Source of the DNA: CAG-698 sp964385755
GTDB taxonomy: Bacteria; Bacillota_I; Bacilli_A; ML615J-28; CAG-698
Reading direction: 5' to 3'
DNA length: 64,000 bases
NCBI GenBank assembly: GCA_964385755.1
Contig: CAYLPZ010000003.1
Coordinates: 1-64,000 of the forward strand
Shown: one piece after another, positions 1 through 9,223 of the stretch
Position numbering within the stretch: the stretch's first letter is position 1
Layout of the letters: each line of letters opens with the position of its first letter
The notes under the pieces: generated by a model
What the model saw: the letters and a program-made list of their open reading frames with translations, nothing else
The model's database searches: none
What the model was told of the DNA's origin: nothing
Made by a program: the position numbers and the translations under genes

Positions 1-21
1 GAACACTTTGTAGTATTCCAT
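1..21 (-). CDS. 5' end of a gene leaving the window
   Basis: Only the first seven codons (MEYYKVF) are inside the window. The start is supported by a strong ribosome binding site (AGGAGGA on the minus strand, positions 31-37) and by a TATAAT -10 box at 49-54. No clear -35 box is visible. No function can be assigned from seven residues. Confidence 0.5.
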
Positions 22-155
22 TTTTAGGCTTCCTCCTTTTCTGCAATCATTATATAATAATTAACATAATATAAGAATAAGTCTAAAATTAATTTTATAA
101 TTAACTTATTTAGCTTTGTTAACTTTTACTTTATTATATCACAAAGTAAAAGTAA

Positions 156-181
156 AAAGTCATAGTTTCACCCATGACTTT
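156..181 (-). terminator. intrinsic terminator
   Basis: On the minus strand an 8-bp stem (AAAGTCAT/ATGACTTT) with a 10-nt loop is followed by a T-rich stretch. It lies about 280 bases downstream of the Fic-like remnant and upstream of the gene starting at 21. Confidence 0.6.
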
Positions 182-200
182 GTATTCTTATAAATTATTA

Positions 201-217
201 AGCTCTAAATTAGAGCT
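201..217. repeat. short perfect palindrome
   Basis: AGCTCTAA and TTAGAGCT flank a single A. There is no T-run on either side, so this is more likely a protein binding site or a chance hairpin than a terminator. Apart from this palindrome, the terminators at 156-181 and 336-397 and the promoter near 50, positions 22-463 show nothing recognisable. Confidence 0.3.
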
Positions 218-335
218 CCTTAGTGCTACCTTGATATTGATTACTCTATATTAAGGTTTTTTATTATACTCTTACCTTTATTTTTATCATTTTTCCTATT
301 CTTTTGTTTATAAAAATTAGTGATAAATCTAATTG

Positions 336-397
336 CAAAAAAGAAGTTTGACACCAAAACAAACTTCGTTTGTTATTGTATCAAAACTTTGCTTCTT
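336..397 (-). terminator. long-hairpin terminator, divergent copy of the island repeat
   Basis: On the minus strand this is a long hairpin with loop-proximal AACAAAC/GTTTGTT arms, followed by six T. It aligns without gaps to the near-identical repeats at 12,712-12,773 and 16,318-16,381 over its first 30 bases but has several substitutions. It would end transcription coming from the operon at 992-10,495. It is the outermost member of the direct repeats that divide the island. Confidence 0.65.
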
Positions 398-463
398 AAA
401 TGGGATTAACTCCCCAAATGAATACAATTTTTGTTATCGAGCCGAGCGTTTCATTTTTGTGTG

Positions 464-972
464 TCACTTCAGCCGATAATAAGTGGTTTTTTTGCCGTTA
501 CCCTCACGCTTCAGTTCACCTTCGGCGACGAGCTTGCGGAGTGCGCCCTCTACCGAGCTAATACTGAGTGAGGGGCAAAGCTCCATAATATCCTGCTTTT
601 TGAAGCGGCCAATCTTATTCTGTGTTGCACGTCTTACCATTTCAAGTGAGGAAAGCTTGGTTTCCACAAGAGCAAAGCGGTCTTCAAAATCACGGTATGC
701 GGCAAGGATAGTGCCAAGCAGATATTTGATGAACGGTACGGCGTCCTCCTCACCCTCGTGCTAGCCTTGCTGCGACTGTCCCAGGGCATCGTAATAGTTA
801 TATGCTTTTCCGTTGTTGAGTTTAATCTTCATTTGTGCAATAGGCTTTGCAGCAACAACGGACAAACACCATCTTTTATTGACCGCATTTTCGTGTTCAC
901 CACCGTCAAATAATTCTTTTGATTCATAGAAATAACCTCCATGTTTAATGTAAAAACTGCACCATTAGGAAT
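464..972 (-). pseudogene. Fic-family C-terminal remnant with in-frame stop
   Basis: The reading frame upstream of 464 is open from about 972 except for a TAG at 763-761. After the stop it reads HEGEEDAVPFIKYLLG and on through ILAAYRDFEDRF, then a winged-helix tail ending TTYYRLK. Fic/DOC proteins of Firmicutes typically read GWHEG..PFI.YLLG..LAAYREFE at this point, so TAG most simply replaces a Trp codon. The catalytic HPFxxGNGR motif and the whole Fic core are missing, so no AMPylation activity is possible. The part upstream of the stop (about residues 1-65) is not recognised and may belong to another gene. It lies just after the LRR gene and shares its GC-rich composition. The last part could still be expressed as a 67-residue wHTH peptide from 667, but no good ribosome binding site is seen. 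Confidence 0.6.
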
Positions 973-991
973 TAATTATTGAAGATGTGAA

Positions 992-3900
992 TTAAAAACC
1001 GAAGTCCATATCAACCGCAAAAGCTACATCAACCATACATTTATCTGCGCACAAAATATCACTGTCAGATTTTACTTGTGACAAGACCATTAGGTAATAA
1101 TCTCCATTAGCCGTTCCAGTGTTCAACTGCAATTGCACATCAATGTATTCGCAGCTATTTTGTATCGAGTAAACCTTTTTCAGATTTGAAACAGTCGATC
1201 CATTTCTATCAACTAAAACAACGCACAGCGTATCAGGGAACATCTTTTCACGACATTTCAATGTAATCGAGAAAATATTGTTCGTTATTACCTTTGTTTC
1301 CTCTGACACATAAATATTTGCTTTTTCTGCTGATGTTGCTACCGGAAAAGCAAAGAGACCACAATCCACATTTTCAATCACATAGGGCTGCTCAGCTGTA
1401 TTGGTTTGCAACTTTTCCAACAACTCATCCACAGTAGAGGGACCGGCTGTGAATACCGCTTCACTTGCTGTTACGCTACTTTTTGTATTCCAAGATGCCC
1501 GCTTATGAGGTGTTCCAGATACTTGTCCTGCAGGCTGTCTCTTTTCAGTCTGTTTCGCAGGCATTTGTATTTCTGGTTCTGTGCTGCGATGCAAACCTGC
1601 CTTTTCCAATTCGATGCGGATCAATTCATCGTATTCTGCATTTTTAATGTAATCAAATTCCTGAACGCGAACTTTTTGCCGCCATGTACTACCGCGTCGA
1701 GCGTGTATAGTAATTGCGTTACTGTAGGATATTTCGCAGGAAAATTCATCAATTTCTTGCGGTAAATATAGGTCCCGCACGGATGCGCATTCCGTTAAAT
1801 CCACACAGAATTTTGCAATATTAACCGGAACAAAAATACGCTCTAGTTTCTCACATTCTTTAAATGCATCTTGGATGGAGAATATTTCTTCGGAGAATAC
1901 CAGGCCCTCGACTGCAGAACCGGAGAATGCATCGGTATCAACATAGCCAACATTTTGCATTCCCGATACTTTTGCTAATGCAGTGCAATTTTTAAACACG
2001 CCCTCAGCCAATCGTTTGATTCCGCCAGGAATATGTACCTTTTCAATTCCACTACCACAGAAGGCACATGCCTCCATTAACTGTAGCGCATCGGGTAATG
2101 TGACTTCTCTAAGGGAACTACATCCCTCGAATGCGTTTTCGCCGATAGAGTTAAGTATTTGTGGAATAGCAATTGCTTGCAGTGAGGAACATCCTGCAAA
2201 AGTCCGTGCTTCCAGCTTTGTCAAGGTCTGCGGAATCTCAATCTGAACCAGCTCAGAGCATCCTTCGAAAGCTGCTTCTCCAATGTTATCCACACTATCA
2301 GGCAACATTACTTGCTCCAATCGCACACAGCCTGCAAATGCTCTTGCTCCAACACACTGAATAGGTGCATTGATCTCCACGCCGCGTAGATTTATCAGAT
2401 CCTCAAAGGCACCATTTGCAATAGAACTGCAATTCTCCGGAATAGTTAGTTTTTGGATTAACACACGATCCTTCTCATCCATTTCTGGCAAGTGTGCATC
2501 TTCGCCCACCGCAGTTATCTCATACTTTTCCGGATGCGCCTCTCCCAGAAGTGTAACATTTGTATCCAGGCTGATCCACTCCTGAAGAATCACATGGTAC
2601 ATATCTGCTGGAGCCGTAATTCTCTGCAAGTTCAAATTTGCCAGCTCTGCTTCAACTTCAACCTGCGTAACAGACTCAGGAATTTTCAGCGATGTCAGCT
2701 TTTTGCATTCATTGAAAACACAAAAGTCCAGCTTTCCAATGACACGAGGTAATTCTACAGAATGCAATGTAGTCGGCATATCTGGCAACGAAGCCGTCGA
2801 TGCAACTACCGTTCTATTGGTTTTTATACACGAAATGGAAGTAATATTGGGAATTGATAGAATCTTGATAAAAGAATCGAACTCGATTGTATCGCGGATC
2901 ACAATTTCTGTTGCGCCAACAGATTCCGCAATCTTAATGAATTTATCAGGTTTTTCCAAATCAAAAACTACCGTCTGGAAAGTACACTTTGAGAATGCAC
3001 TGGGTGCTATTTGACATTTTTCAGTTAATCTAAGAATTCCGCTTTCACCATTGATTGTAGAAATTGGGCACCCACAAAAGGCGTACTGGCCAATAGTTGT
3101 GACCGTCTGTGGTATCGTAACATTCTGAATACCCCAGTTTTTAAAGCAGTTGTCCGGAATATCGGTAACCCCTTCCGGAATAGTCATCTGTTTTATGTTG
3201 GGAAAGCCAGTTTTACCGGCAATGCAGAAATGTCTACAACCGCCCCATTCGATCGTTTCAACAGCCGTGCAGCCCTCAAATGCATCATCTGCAATCTGCT
3301 CGGGTTTGCCTTGGAATATAATAGACTTCAAATTCTTGCAATTAGTAAACGCTTGAGATTCAATTGCGGACACCGTTTCCGGAATTACGATTTCACGAAG
3401 GCCCCAATTAGCAAAACAAAATTCGGGAATTTTTTGTGTGCCTTTCGGCAGTAGGATTACTTCCACGTTGGGAAAACCTGTCTTGCCCGTAATCGCATAT
3501 AAATCCGGTTTCTTCCATACAACCGATTTCACAGCAGTACATCCTTCAAACGCATCTCGTGCAATCAGCTTCATCGCCCCACTAAACACAATGCTGTTCA
3601 AGTTCTGTGCATCCGCAAACGCCCGATCTTCAATGGTTTTGATTCTTGCCGGGATTACCAGTTCTGTAATAGCACATCCGGTAAATAGAGATTTGGGGAT
3701 CACAGAGGAAATGTAAGAGAATTCTATACTCTTAACTTCTTGCAAACTCAAATAGGGAAGTTTCATCCCCATTTTGCCTTCCAGCAAACTCACACCAACA
3801 ATTTCTTCAATGGCCTTGCAATTATAAAATGCATCGTCGGCAACATTCTTAGGTACTTTTTGTAATTCTATGCATTTCAGATTCTCGCACCAGCTAAAGG

Positions 3901-6046
3901 CATCTGCTTCGATCGAGTCCAAGGATGCCGGCAAAGTCAGTTTTTCGAATTTTCCGTGAGCAAAGAACTCTTTGGGTATCTTGGTTGCACCTTCAGAAAC
4001 AACAAGCTCTTTACATTCCAAATGTTTACCGTTTGAGTATGTATGATCCAACCGGTAAATCAGCAGTTTATCCCTTCTTTTTCCGGTATCTAATCTTGCA
4101 CCAGTAAATGATGTGTTGAAAATTGGATCATCTATGGCCCAAACAGGCAAAACATCCTTGTTGTCATAAATATACTCATTGATAAGTAGTCGTTTTATTG
4201 AATCGACAAGTACTGAGCATTTTTCTGACACACCCAGCTCGGTTAAATTTGGTGCCTTAATGGATATGCTTTCTGTTTCCGAAGGAACATGCAACCAAGA
4301 AAGACGGGAATATATGTTATCTTGGTATTCTCCATCTGCCCCTTTAGTCAAGCCTCCGGAGATACGTAACAAATTCGACTTGACGATCAAGAATTTTAAT
4401 TGGTTCAAGATGCCTTCCGCAGATAAATATAGTTCTTTTTTGTACTCAACACGTTTTCTCAGTGAGCCACTCTTTGTGTAGTAATCTGTTTGGTCTGCGC
4501 CATTAATGATTATGGTGTGCAATTGCGGACAATTTTTGATGCGATCCAGCCCGTAATGTTCAAGATTATTTGTATTAAGAATTAACACCTTGAGCCTTGG
4601 AAAGTTCTCCAGCGACCATATAGAACGCTCATCTTCCAGTTCCAAAACTTCAACGCTATTGCGCACACGGTTGAGCTTCACAGATTCTTCGCCATAATCT
4701 CGTGATTGATCAAAGTGATAATCATATCTACGCCAGTCATTATTCCAATGGCTGCGAGAGAATTTATGATAATTCCAGGATTTAGCTATTTCAAATTCTC
4801 TAATAGATCCTGCAGAAGCAACTGTTTTTAATGCAGGCAAATCTGCCCAACCGGTGATATCAACATTCTCAATACCACTAAGCAATTCAATCACACGCAA
4901 GGAATGGCAGCCATCAAATGCACCTCGTGGCAAGCTTTTCACAGAACCTGGAATAGTAATTGTTTCAAGTGCGGAACAGTTGGTAAATGCATATTGCCCA
5001 ATCTCCTGAATCCCCCACGGAAGAACAATTTCGTGAAAGGCGTCACAACCTGCAAATGCGCGATATGGGAGTGTTTTAAAGTTGTCCCCCTTTAAAATAA
5101 CTTTTTTGAAGCGTAATTTGTTTGCAATTTTTACTTCTTCCCAAGAAATCACTACTGCGCTAAAATTTCCGTTTTCCTGATCCGCCTTGCACGCTCTATA
5201 AAAAGGAAGATCCTCTACACGAATACCCAGCGAATCGGCCAGTTTTTTCTCCCGGTATTGCTCAACGGTAAGTCCTAACTGTTGCGCATTCTGGAGTTCC
5301 TCATACGCTTCCAAATTCATATTTTGTCTACGGGCTGCAAGCAGGTTGTGGAAACGCGTTGCAGACAGGGAACTATAGTCTGCTTTCCATTCATCATATT
5401 GCTCCAGCGTTAGCCCTTCTTTTCTTGCTTGGCAGTACTGATAAAATCTCTCCAGCGTATATTTATTCTGGTAATTGCTCCAGTATTCCATGAATTGCTC
5501 TAGGGATAAACCAATAGTACGCGCATTGCAGAACATCAAATATTGCTCTGCGCTCAAAGTAGCGCTATATTTTGCGGTATATTCCCTGAACTGGGGAACG
5601 GTCATATTCAGCTTTTGCGCCTTTTTCGTAGTAATATACAGTTCCAGAGCCTCCGCATTCGATTGCGGATTTTTTTGCAAATATTCTATATACGCCGCTA
5701 TAGACATATAACTTTTGCCAACAGTCAAATAATCGCGGTATTGTGCTGCGGACATTTGGGATTGGTATTTGTATAAATACTCATCGTAGGCTTGTACATC
5801 CAGTCCTTCGCTTCGCGCTTTATAAAAATGCAAAAAATGTTCCGGCTGCATTTCCGAAAAATATGTTGCGAACTCCTTATACTGCTCATCGGTCATATTT
5901 ACCGTAACTGCTTTCAGGTGCATACGATAATCATCCAAAGAATACCCCTTTGATTCATGCATAGCAAGGTAATCTAAATATTGCTCATATGTAAGTCCAG
6001 CTTTTTTTGCATCACTTTTATTTTTTAAAGTTTTAAAAAGGCCCAT
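992..6046 (-). CDS. giant cytosolic leucine-rich-repeat protein (BspA-type LRR_5)
   Basis: The product has 1,684 residues and three parts. Residues about 15-270 form a helical repeat with a recurring GLTLEQYxEY-like unit separated by a variable Tyr/Ala-rich helix. Residues about 290-1,450 carry many BspA/LRR_5 repeats (IPxxVxxIxxxAFxxCxxL). After a Pro/Thr-rich linker the last about 150 residues look like a beta-sandwich (VENVDCGLFAFPVATS...). There is no signal peptide, membrane segment or sortase motif, whereas most BspA proteins are surface adhesins. The start at 6046 has a good site (AGAGGGATTTGT-ATG) and lies 12 bases after the zinc-ribbon gene. As last gene of the SIR2-BrxL operon, an intracellular ligand or phage-protein sensor role is plausible; this is inference. 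Repeats are certain, function unknown. Confidence 0.8.
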   Translation of the reverse strand: MGLFKTLKNKSDAKKAGLTYEQYLDYLAMHESKGYSLDDYRMHLKAVTVNMTDEQYKEFATYFSEMQPEHFLHFYKARSEGLDVQAYDEYLYKYQSQMSAAQYRDYLTVGKSYMSIAAYIEYLQKNPQSNAEALELYITTKKAQKLNMTVPQFREYTAKYSATLSAEQYLMFCNARTIGLSLEQFMEYWSNYQNKYTLERFYQYCQARKEGLTLEQYDEWKADYSSLSATRFHNLLAARRQNMNLEAYEELQNAQQLGLTVEQYREKKLADSLGIRVEDLPFYRACKADQENGNFSAVVISWEEVKIANKLRFKKVILKGDNFKTLPYRAFAGCDAFHEIVLPWGIQEIGQYAFTNCSALETITIPGSVKSLPRGAFDGCHSLRVIELLSGIENVDITGWADLPALKTVASAGSIREFEIAKSWNYHKFSRSHWNNDWRRYDYHFDQSRDYGEESVKLNRVRNSVEVLELEDERSIWSLENFPRLKVLILNTNNLEHYGLDRIKNCPQLHTIIINGADQTDYYTKSGSLRKRVEYKKELYLSAEGILNQLKFLIVKSNLLRISGGLTKGADGEYQDNIYSRLSWLHVPSETESISIKAPNLTELGVSEKCSVLVDSIKRLLINEYIYDNKDVLPVWAIDDPIFNTSFTGARLDTGKRRDKLLIYRLDHTYSNGKHLECKELVVSEGATKIPKEFFAHGKFEKLTLPASLDSIEADAFSWCENLKCIELQKVPKNVADDAFYNCKAIEEIVGVSLLEGKMGMKLPYLSLQEVKSIEFSYISSVIPKSLFTGCAITELVIPARIKTIEDRAFADAQNLNSIVFSGAMKLIARDAFEGCTAVKSVVWKKPDLYAITGKTGFPNVEVILLPKGTQKIPEFCFANWGLREIVIPETVSAIESQAFTNCKNLKSIIFQGKPEQIADDAFEGCTAVETIEWGGCRHFCIAGKTGFPNIKQMTIPEGVTDIPDNCFKNWGIQNVTIPQTVTTIGQYAFCGCPISTINGESGILRLTEKCQIAPSAFSKCTFQTVVFDLEKPDKFIKIAESVGATEIVIRDTIEFDSFIKILSIPNITSISCIKTNRTVVASTASLPDMPTTLHSVELPRVIGKLDFCVFNECKKLTSLKIPESVTQVEVEAELANLNLQRITAPADMYHVILQEWISLDTNVTLLGEAHPEKYEITAVGEDAHLPEMDEKDRVLIQKLTIPENCSSIANGAFEDLINLRGVEINAPIQCVGARAFAGCVRLEQVMLPDSVDNIGEAAFEGCSELVQIEIPQTLTKLEARTFAGCSSLQAIAIPQILNSIGENAFEGCSSLREVTLPDALQLMEACAFCGSGIEKVHIPGGIKRLAEGVFKNCTALAKVSGMQNVGYVDTDAFSGSAVEGLVFSEEIFSIQDAFKECEKLERIFVPVNIAKFCVDLTECASVRDLYLPQEIDEFSCEISYSNAITIHARRGSTWRQKVRVQEFDYIKNAEYDELIRIELEKAGLHRSTEPEIQMPAKQTEKRQPAGQVSGTPHKRASWNTKSSVTASEAVFTAGPSTVDELLEKLQTNTAEQPYVIENVDCGLFAFPVATSAEKANIYVSEETKVITNNIFSITLKCREKMFPDTLCVVLVDRNGSTVSNLKKVYSIQNSCEYIDVQLQLNTGTANGDYYLMVLSQVKSDSDILCADKCMVDVAFAVDMDFGF

Positions 6047-6058
6047 ACAAATCCCTCT

Positions 6059-7084
6059 TTACGTAAAATTCTTTTTGACGATGTTACATGCATTTTTCGC
6101 AGCAAGATAGATTTCTATCATATCTGTATCCGGATAGCACTTTACTCGGTCAATCGCAACTTCCATATATGCCAACCATTCTTCAGCGTGGCTCCAGCAA
6201 TTTGGCTTGTCCTCGGATTGTGTTTCAGGCAAAAACCTTGCCAAAATAGATTGGAAAATAATCCACAGACTCTCAAAGAACATTACTAAATGGTTCTCAT
6301 ATTGATTATCAAAAAGATCACCAAAATCATGTGCGCAGCTAGCATCTAACTCCGCAATAACTCCACGCAGATCATAACAAAGCATTCCGTGATTATCTAC
6401 AAAAGAATATTTATTTAACAGTCGAAGTGCAGCTAGGTCGAATTCACAATTTTGAACGCAAAGGTATCCTTGATTTTGGATAATCGTTTTAACGCTTTCA
6501 AACGCTTTGTCCAGCACAGCAAATACTTCCCGAAAATCCACCATCCCCTTCTTGGCCTGTATAGTTGCATTTGTATCTTTACTACCTTCAGCCAAATTGA
6601 TGTTTGAAACCACTCCAACCATCGTCTCAAAAAGATGCAGGTTTTCCTGAATGCACGTGTCCAAATCTACATAAACGGTGCGCTCAGATCTGAGTATTTT
6701 CTCCCCGTTGCATATAGCTCTTAGCAAGCGCGTAAAGGATTGATATTCATGTTCTAATTCTTCGGTATTCGGCGCGGATCGCAAGGACTCAAAATCATCA
6801 CACAGTTGCTGTTTTGTTGCAAACTGTACTGGATTTGGCTCTGCAGAAAAGCTTTCCTGCTCCACAACCCATGCATTAATGCGAGCGACCAAATCTCTGC
6901 ACACCCGCTTAACTTTATCCGCATAAATCGCCTGGTTACCCCAAGTGGTTTCGATTTTCCAAGCAATGTTATCCTGTGCACATACCATATTGCTCTGTGT
7001 CATAGGAGTTCCGCAATATGGACAGAACTGCATATCCTCCACATTCTGAACTGTTTTTTTGCAACAAACGCATATTCTTTCCAT
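6059..7084 (-). CDS. zinc-ribbon protein in the SIR2-BrxL operon
   Basis: The product has 341 residues. The N-terminus carries two Cys pairs (CVCC near residue 5 and CPYC near residue 21), a typical zinc ribbon. The rest is predicted mostly helical and has no family I recognise; it lacks membrane segments. The start is fixed by a strong AGGAGG site 7 bases upstream. It sits between brxL (18 bases upstream) and the LRR gene (12 bases downstream), so the three are almost certainly co-translated. The ribbon could bind nucleic acid or bridge partners. Function unknown. Confidence 0.75.
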   Translation of the reverse strand: MERICVCCKKTVQNVEDMQFCPYCGTPMTQSNMVCAQDNIAWKIETTWGNQAIYADKVKRVCRDLVARINAWVVEQESFSAEPNPVQFATKQQLCDDFESLRSAPNTEELEHEYQSFTRLLRAICNGEKILRSERTVYVDLDTCIQENLHLFETMVGVVSNINLAEGSKDTNATIQAKKGMVDFREVFAVLDKAFESVKTIIQNQGYLCVQNCEFDLAALRLLNKYSFVDNHGMLCYDLRGVIAELDASCAHDFGDLFDNQYENHLVMFFESLWIIFQSILARFLPETQSEDKPNCWSHAEEWLAYMEVAIDRVKCYPDTDMIEIYLAAKNACNIVKKNFT

Positions 7085-7102
7085 ATTGCATCCTCCTATG
7101 TT

Positions 7103-9175
7103 TTACAATCCCAGTGCCAGTTTTGCTGCTTCCACCGGTGTCCGGTAATATATCGGCTCAATTTTCCTCAGTTCACTATCCTTGATAGCATCAAATTCAC
7201 TTTGGCAAGACAGCGGCATCAGCAATTGCTGCGCGCCTGCATTAATTGCAATACGCACATATTCGCTAATATTTTTTACTTCTTTGATAGATCCAGAAAG
7301 TGTCAACTCACCAACAACAGCCATTGCAGGCAATGCCGACTTATTAAATGCACAAGAGCAAAGTCCTGCAAATTCGGCAACCGAAATCTCCGGACTAATA
7401 TATCTGCCTTGCAGATCGCCATAATACACCAAATAATCTTTATCCAGCACGCGGTCTAACTGACAGACTTTTTGCGCATTGTCCAAGAAGAAGAACCACG
7501 CGGCATCAATGCTTTCTTTAACGATCCTAGCGCCACCACCAACAACGCCTTGCAGTTCCATCTTTCCGCTGCCGCGAATAGCCTTATTCTCCATGCGATA
7601 AACTGCAGGGATTCCATCAGCCAAGCTACGACCGATTGCGTGAATATGACCAGGAAGAATTTCGGTGTCCGGAATCAAAGTATCATCACTTTGCTCCGGA
7701 ACGTAAACAACGATTTCTTTGCCATCGGATGTAACATATCCCAAATCTACGTCCGCAAATTCTTCGCCTGCCATACGTCTTAGCTGTTCCTTAACACGGC
7801 GGCGTCCTTCAATTGCATATGTAACAATAATTTCCAAAGAGTCCTTTGTATAAGAACCGTCCGGATAGATCAATTTAACCAAGCCGGATACTGTTTTACG
7901 AATTGCAATTTCATCACGCGTAGTGATGTTACGATTTAACTTAAACCACTGATCCATACAGTGTGTCAAATCTCTTTTTCGCATTTCTCTGCTAAACTCA
8001 GCTAAGCAATCCGTAATCAGACCGTACTCTTCGGTCAAGAAACTGGCACGGATTTTTGGCACTTCCCAGCCGGGAAGGTAATAATGCATGCGGTCAAAGA
8101 ATGCGCTATCGATATGAAATTCTTCCGGGAAAGGCTCAAACAAATGAGATACTTTCAGAAGGTTCTCTACAGAATCATTAATATTGCCTACGAAAACCAT
8201 AGATGCATCCGCATTTACCAGATCTCTGCCGCGCGCAAACGAACCTGATGCCATATAGTCTTTCATGATTTGGATCGTGTTCATATCACGGAAACGCATA
8301 CCGGCAACTTCGTCAAAAGCAATGCAATCCCAGTGACCAACCAGGCCCACTCTCTTAGACTGCAGATTAAAGAATAGGTTAGATGTTGTTGTCTGTCCGC
8401 CACTCATCAAAATGGAATAGGGCGAAATTTCTTTGTAAATATGAGACTTACCGGTTCCGCGCGGACCAAGTTCGCAGAGATTATAATTACGCTCAACCAG
8501 TGGCACCAATCTTTCAAGGAAATGGAATCTTTCCTTGTCATTCATATCCGCAGACTCTATACCGGCAGAACGAAGCACTAACTGGATCCATTCTTCTGTT
8601 GTAAATGCTGCGCGCTTGTTGATAATATCCTCCACATTCAAATTGGGCATTTGAATCGGCTTCAAACTAATAATTTTGAACGGAGAGTCAAAAGGATTCT
8701 TTCTGCTACGCTTTGACTTGTTGGTACGCTCCGATGTTCCCTCCGGATAATGGTAAGCGATGCGTACCATACACCAAATACCTCCCATAAGAATCTTGGT
8801 ATAGTTCACTGCATACTCGTTGGGCAGAACAAATGCACCGATGTTTAAGTTTGTAAAGCTGGCAGAATAGCAATCGTTATACTCATCCAGAACAGCGGAA
8901 ATTTTGTCAATAATTGTGTATTCACCCTTTTCACGTATTAAAGACTTGATCTTTTCGCTCTCTTCAGGATGAACATAGTTCTCACTCAAAATCTTCTGAA
9001 TTTTCTGTACGCCTGTTGCAATTGCTTGCTCATCATCTGTGGCGCAGTACATGCCCAATAAGTATTCCAAAACATACGTAGGTACATTTGCACCACGCTT
9101 CATTAATGCGGTAAGATCTTTTCTAACGATTTTTCCGCGAAAATTATCTACTGCTTTTCTGCTGATGTTGTCCAT
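7103..9175 (-). CDS. brxL: BrxL-family AAA+/Lon-like protein (orphan)
   Basis: The product has 690 residues, the normal BrxL length. The N-terminal region (1-230) precedes an AAA+ core with Walker A GPRGTGKS (237-244) and Walker B CIAFDEVAG (284-292), then a GNIND sensor-like motif near 331. The C-terminal Lon-like domain (about 540-690) keeps GELTLSGSIKEV but the Ser and Lys positions of the Lon dyad are not visible: EFAG stands where GPSAG is expected and NISE where GGLKE is expected. BrxL proteins are DNA-binding AAA+ rings needed for phage restriction in type I BREX and are not active proteases. No PglX, PglZ, BrxC, BrxA or BrxB gene lies nearby. The partners here are SIR2, zinc-ribbon and LRR proteins in one operon. 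Confidence 0.85.
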   Translation of the reverse strand: MDNISRKAVDNFRGKIVRKDLTALMKRGANVPTYVLEYLLGMYCATDDEQAIATGVQKIQKILSENYVHPEESEKIKSLIREKGEYTIIDKISAVLDEYNDCYSASFTNLNIGAFVLPNEYAVNYTKILMGGIWCMVRIAYHYPEGTSERTNKSKRSRKNPFDSPFKIISLKPIQMPNLNVEDIINKRAAFTTEEWIQLVLRSAGIESADMNDKERFHFLERLVPLVERNYNLCELGPRGTGKSHIYKEISPYSILMSGGQTTTSNLFFNLQSKRVGLVGHWDCIAFDEVAGMRFRDMNTIQIMKDYMASGSFARGRDLVNADASMVFVGNINDSVENLLKVSHLFEPFPEEFHIDSAFFDRMHYYLPGWEVPKIRASFLTEEYGLITDCLAEFSREMRKRDLTHCMDQWFKLNRNITTRDEIAIRKTVSGLVKLIYPDGSYTKDSLEIIVTYAIEGRRRVKEQLRRMAGEEFADVDLGYVTSDGKEIVVYVPEQSDDTLIPDTEILPGHIHAIGRSLADGIPAVYRMENKAIRGSGKMELQGVVGGGARIVKESIDAAWFFFLDNAQKVCQLDRVLDKDYLVYYGDLQGRYISPEISVAEFAGLCSCAFNKSALPAMAVVGELTLSGSIKEVKNISEYVRIAINAGAQQLLMPLSCQSEFDAIKDSELRKIEPIYYRTPVEAAKLALGL

Positions 9176-9223
9176 AATATCCGTCCTATCCTTTACTGTG
9201 TTGTTCTCTATTTTCAGATGGTT

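Noticed and set aside
1406..5776. Many plus-strand ORFs of 60-119 codons inside the LRR gene
   Set aside because: They are antisense frames of a repetitive coding sequence, without ribosome binding sites or recognisable products.
7103..9175. Active Lon protease or a full BREX system
   Set aside because: The catalytic dyad is not visible and no PglX, PglZ, BrxA, BrxB or BrxC gene is present.
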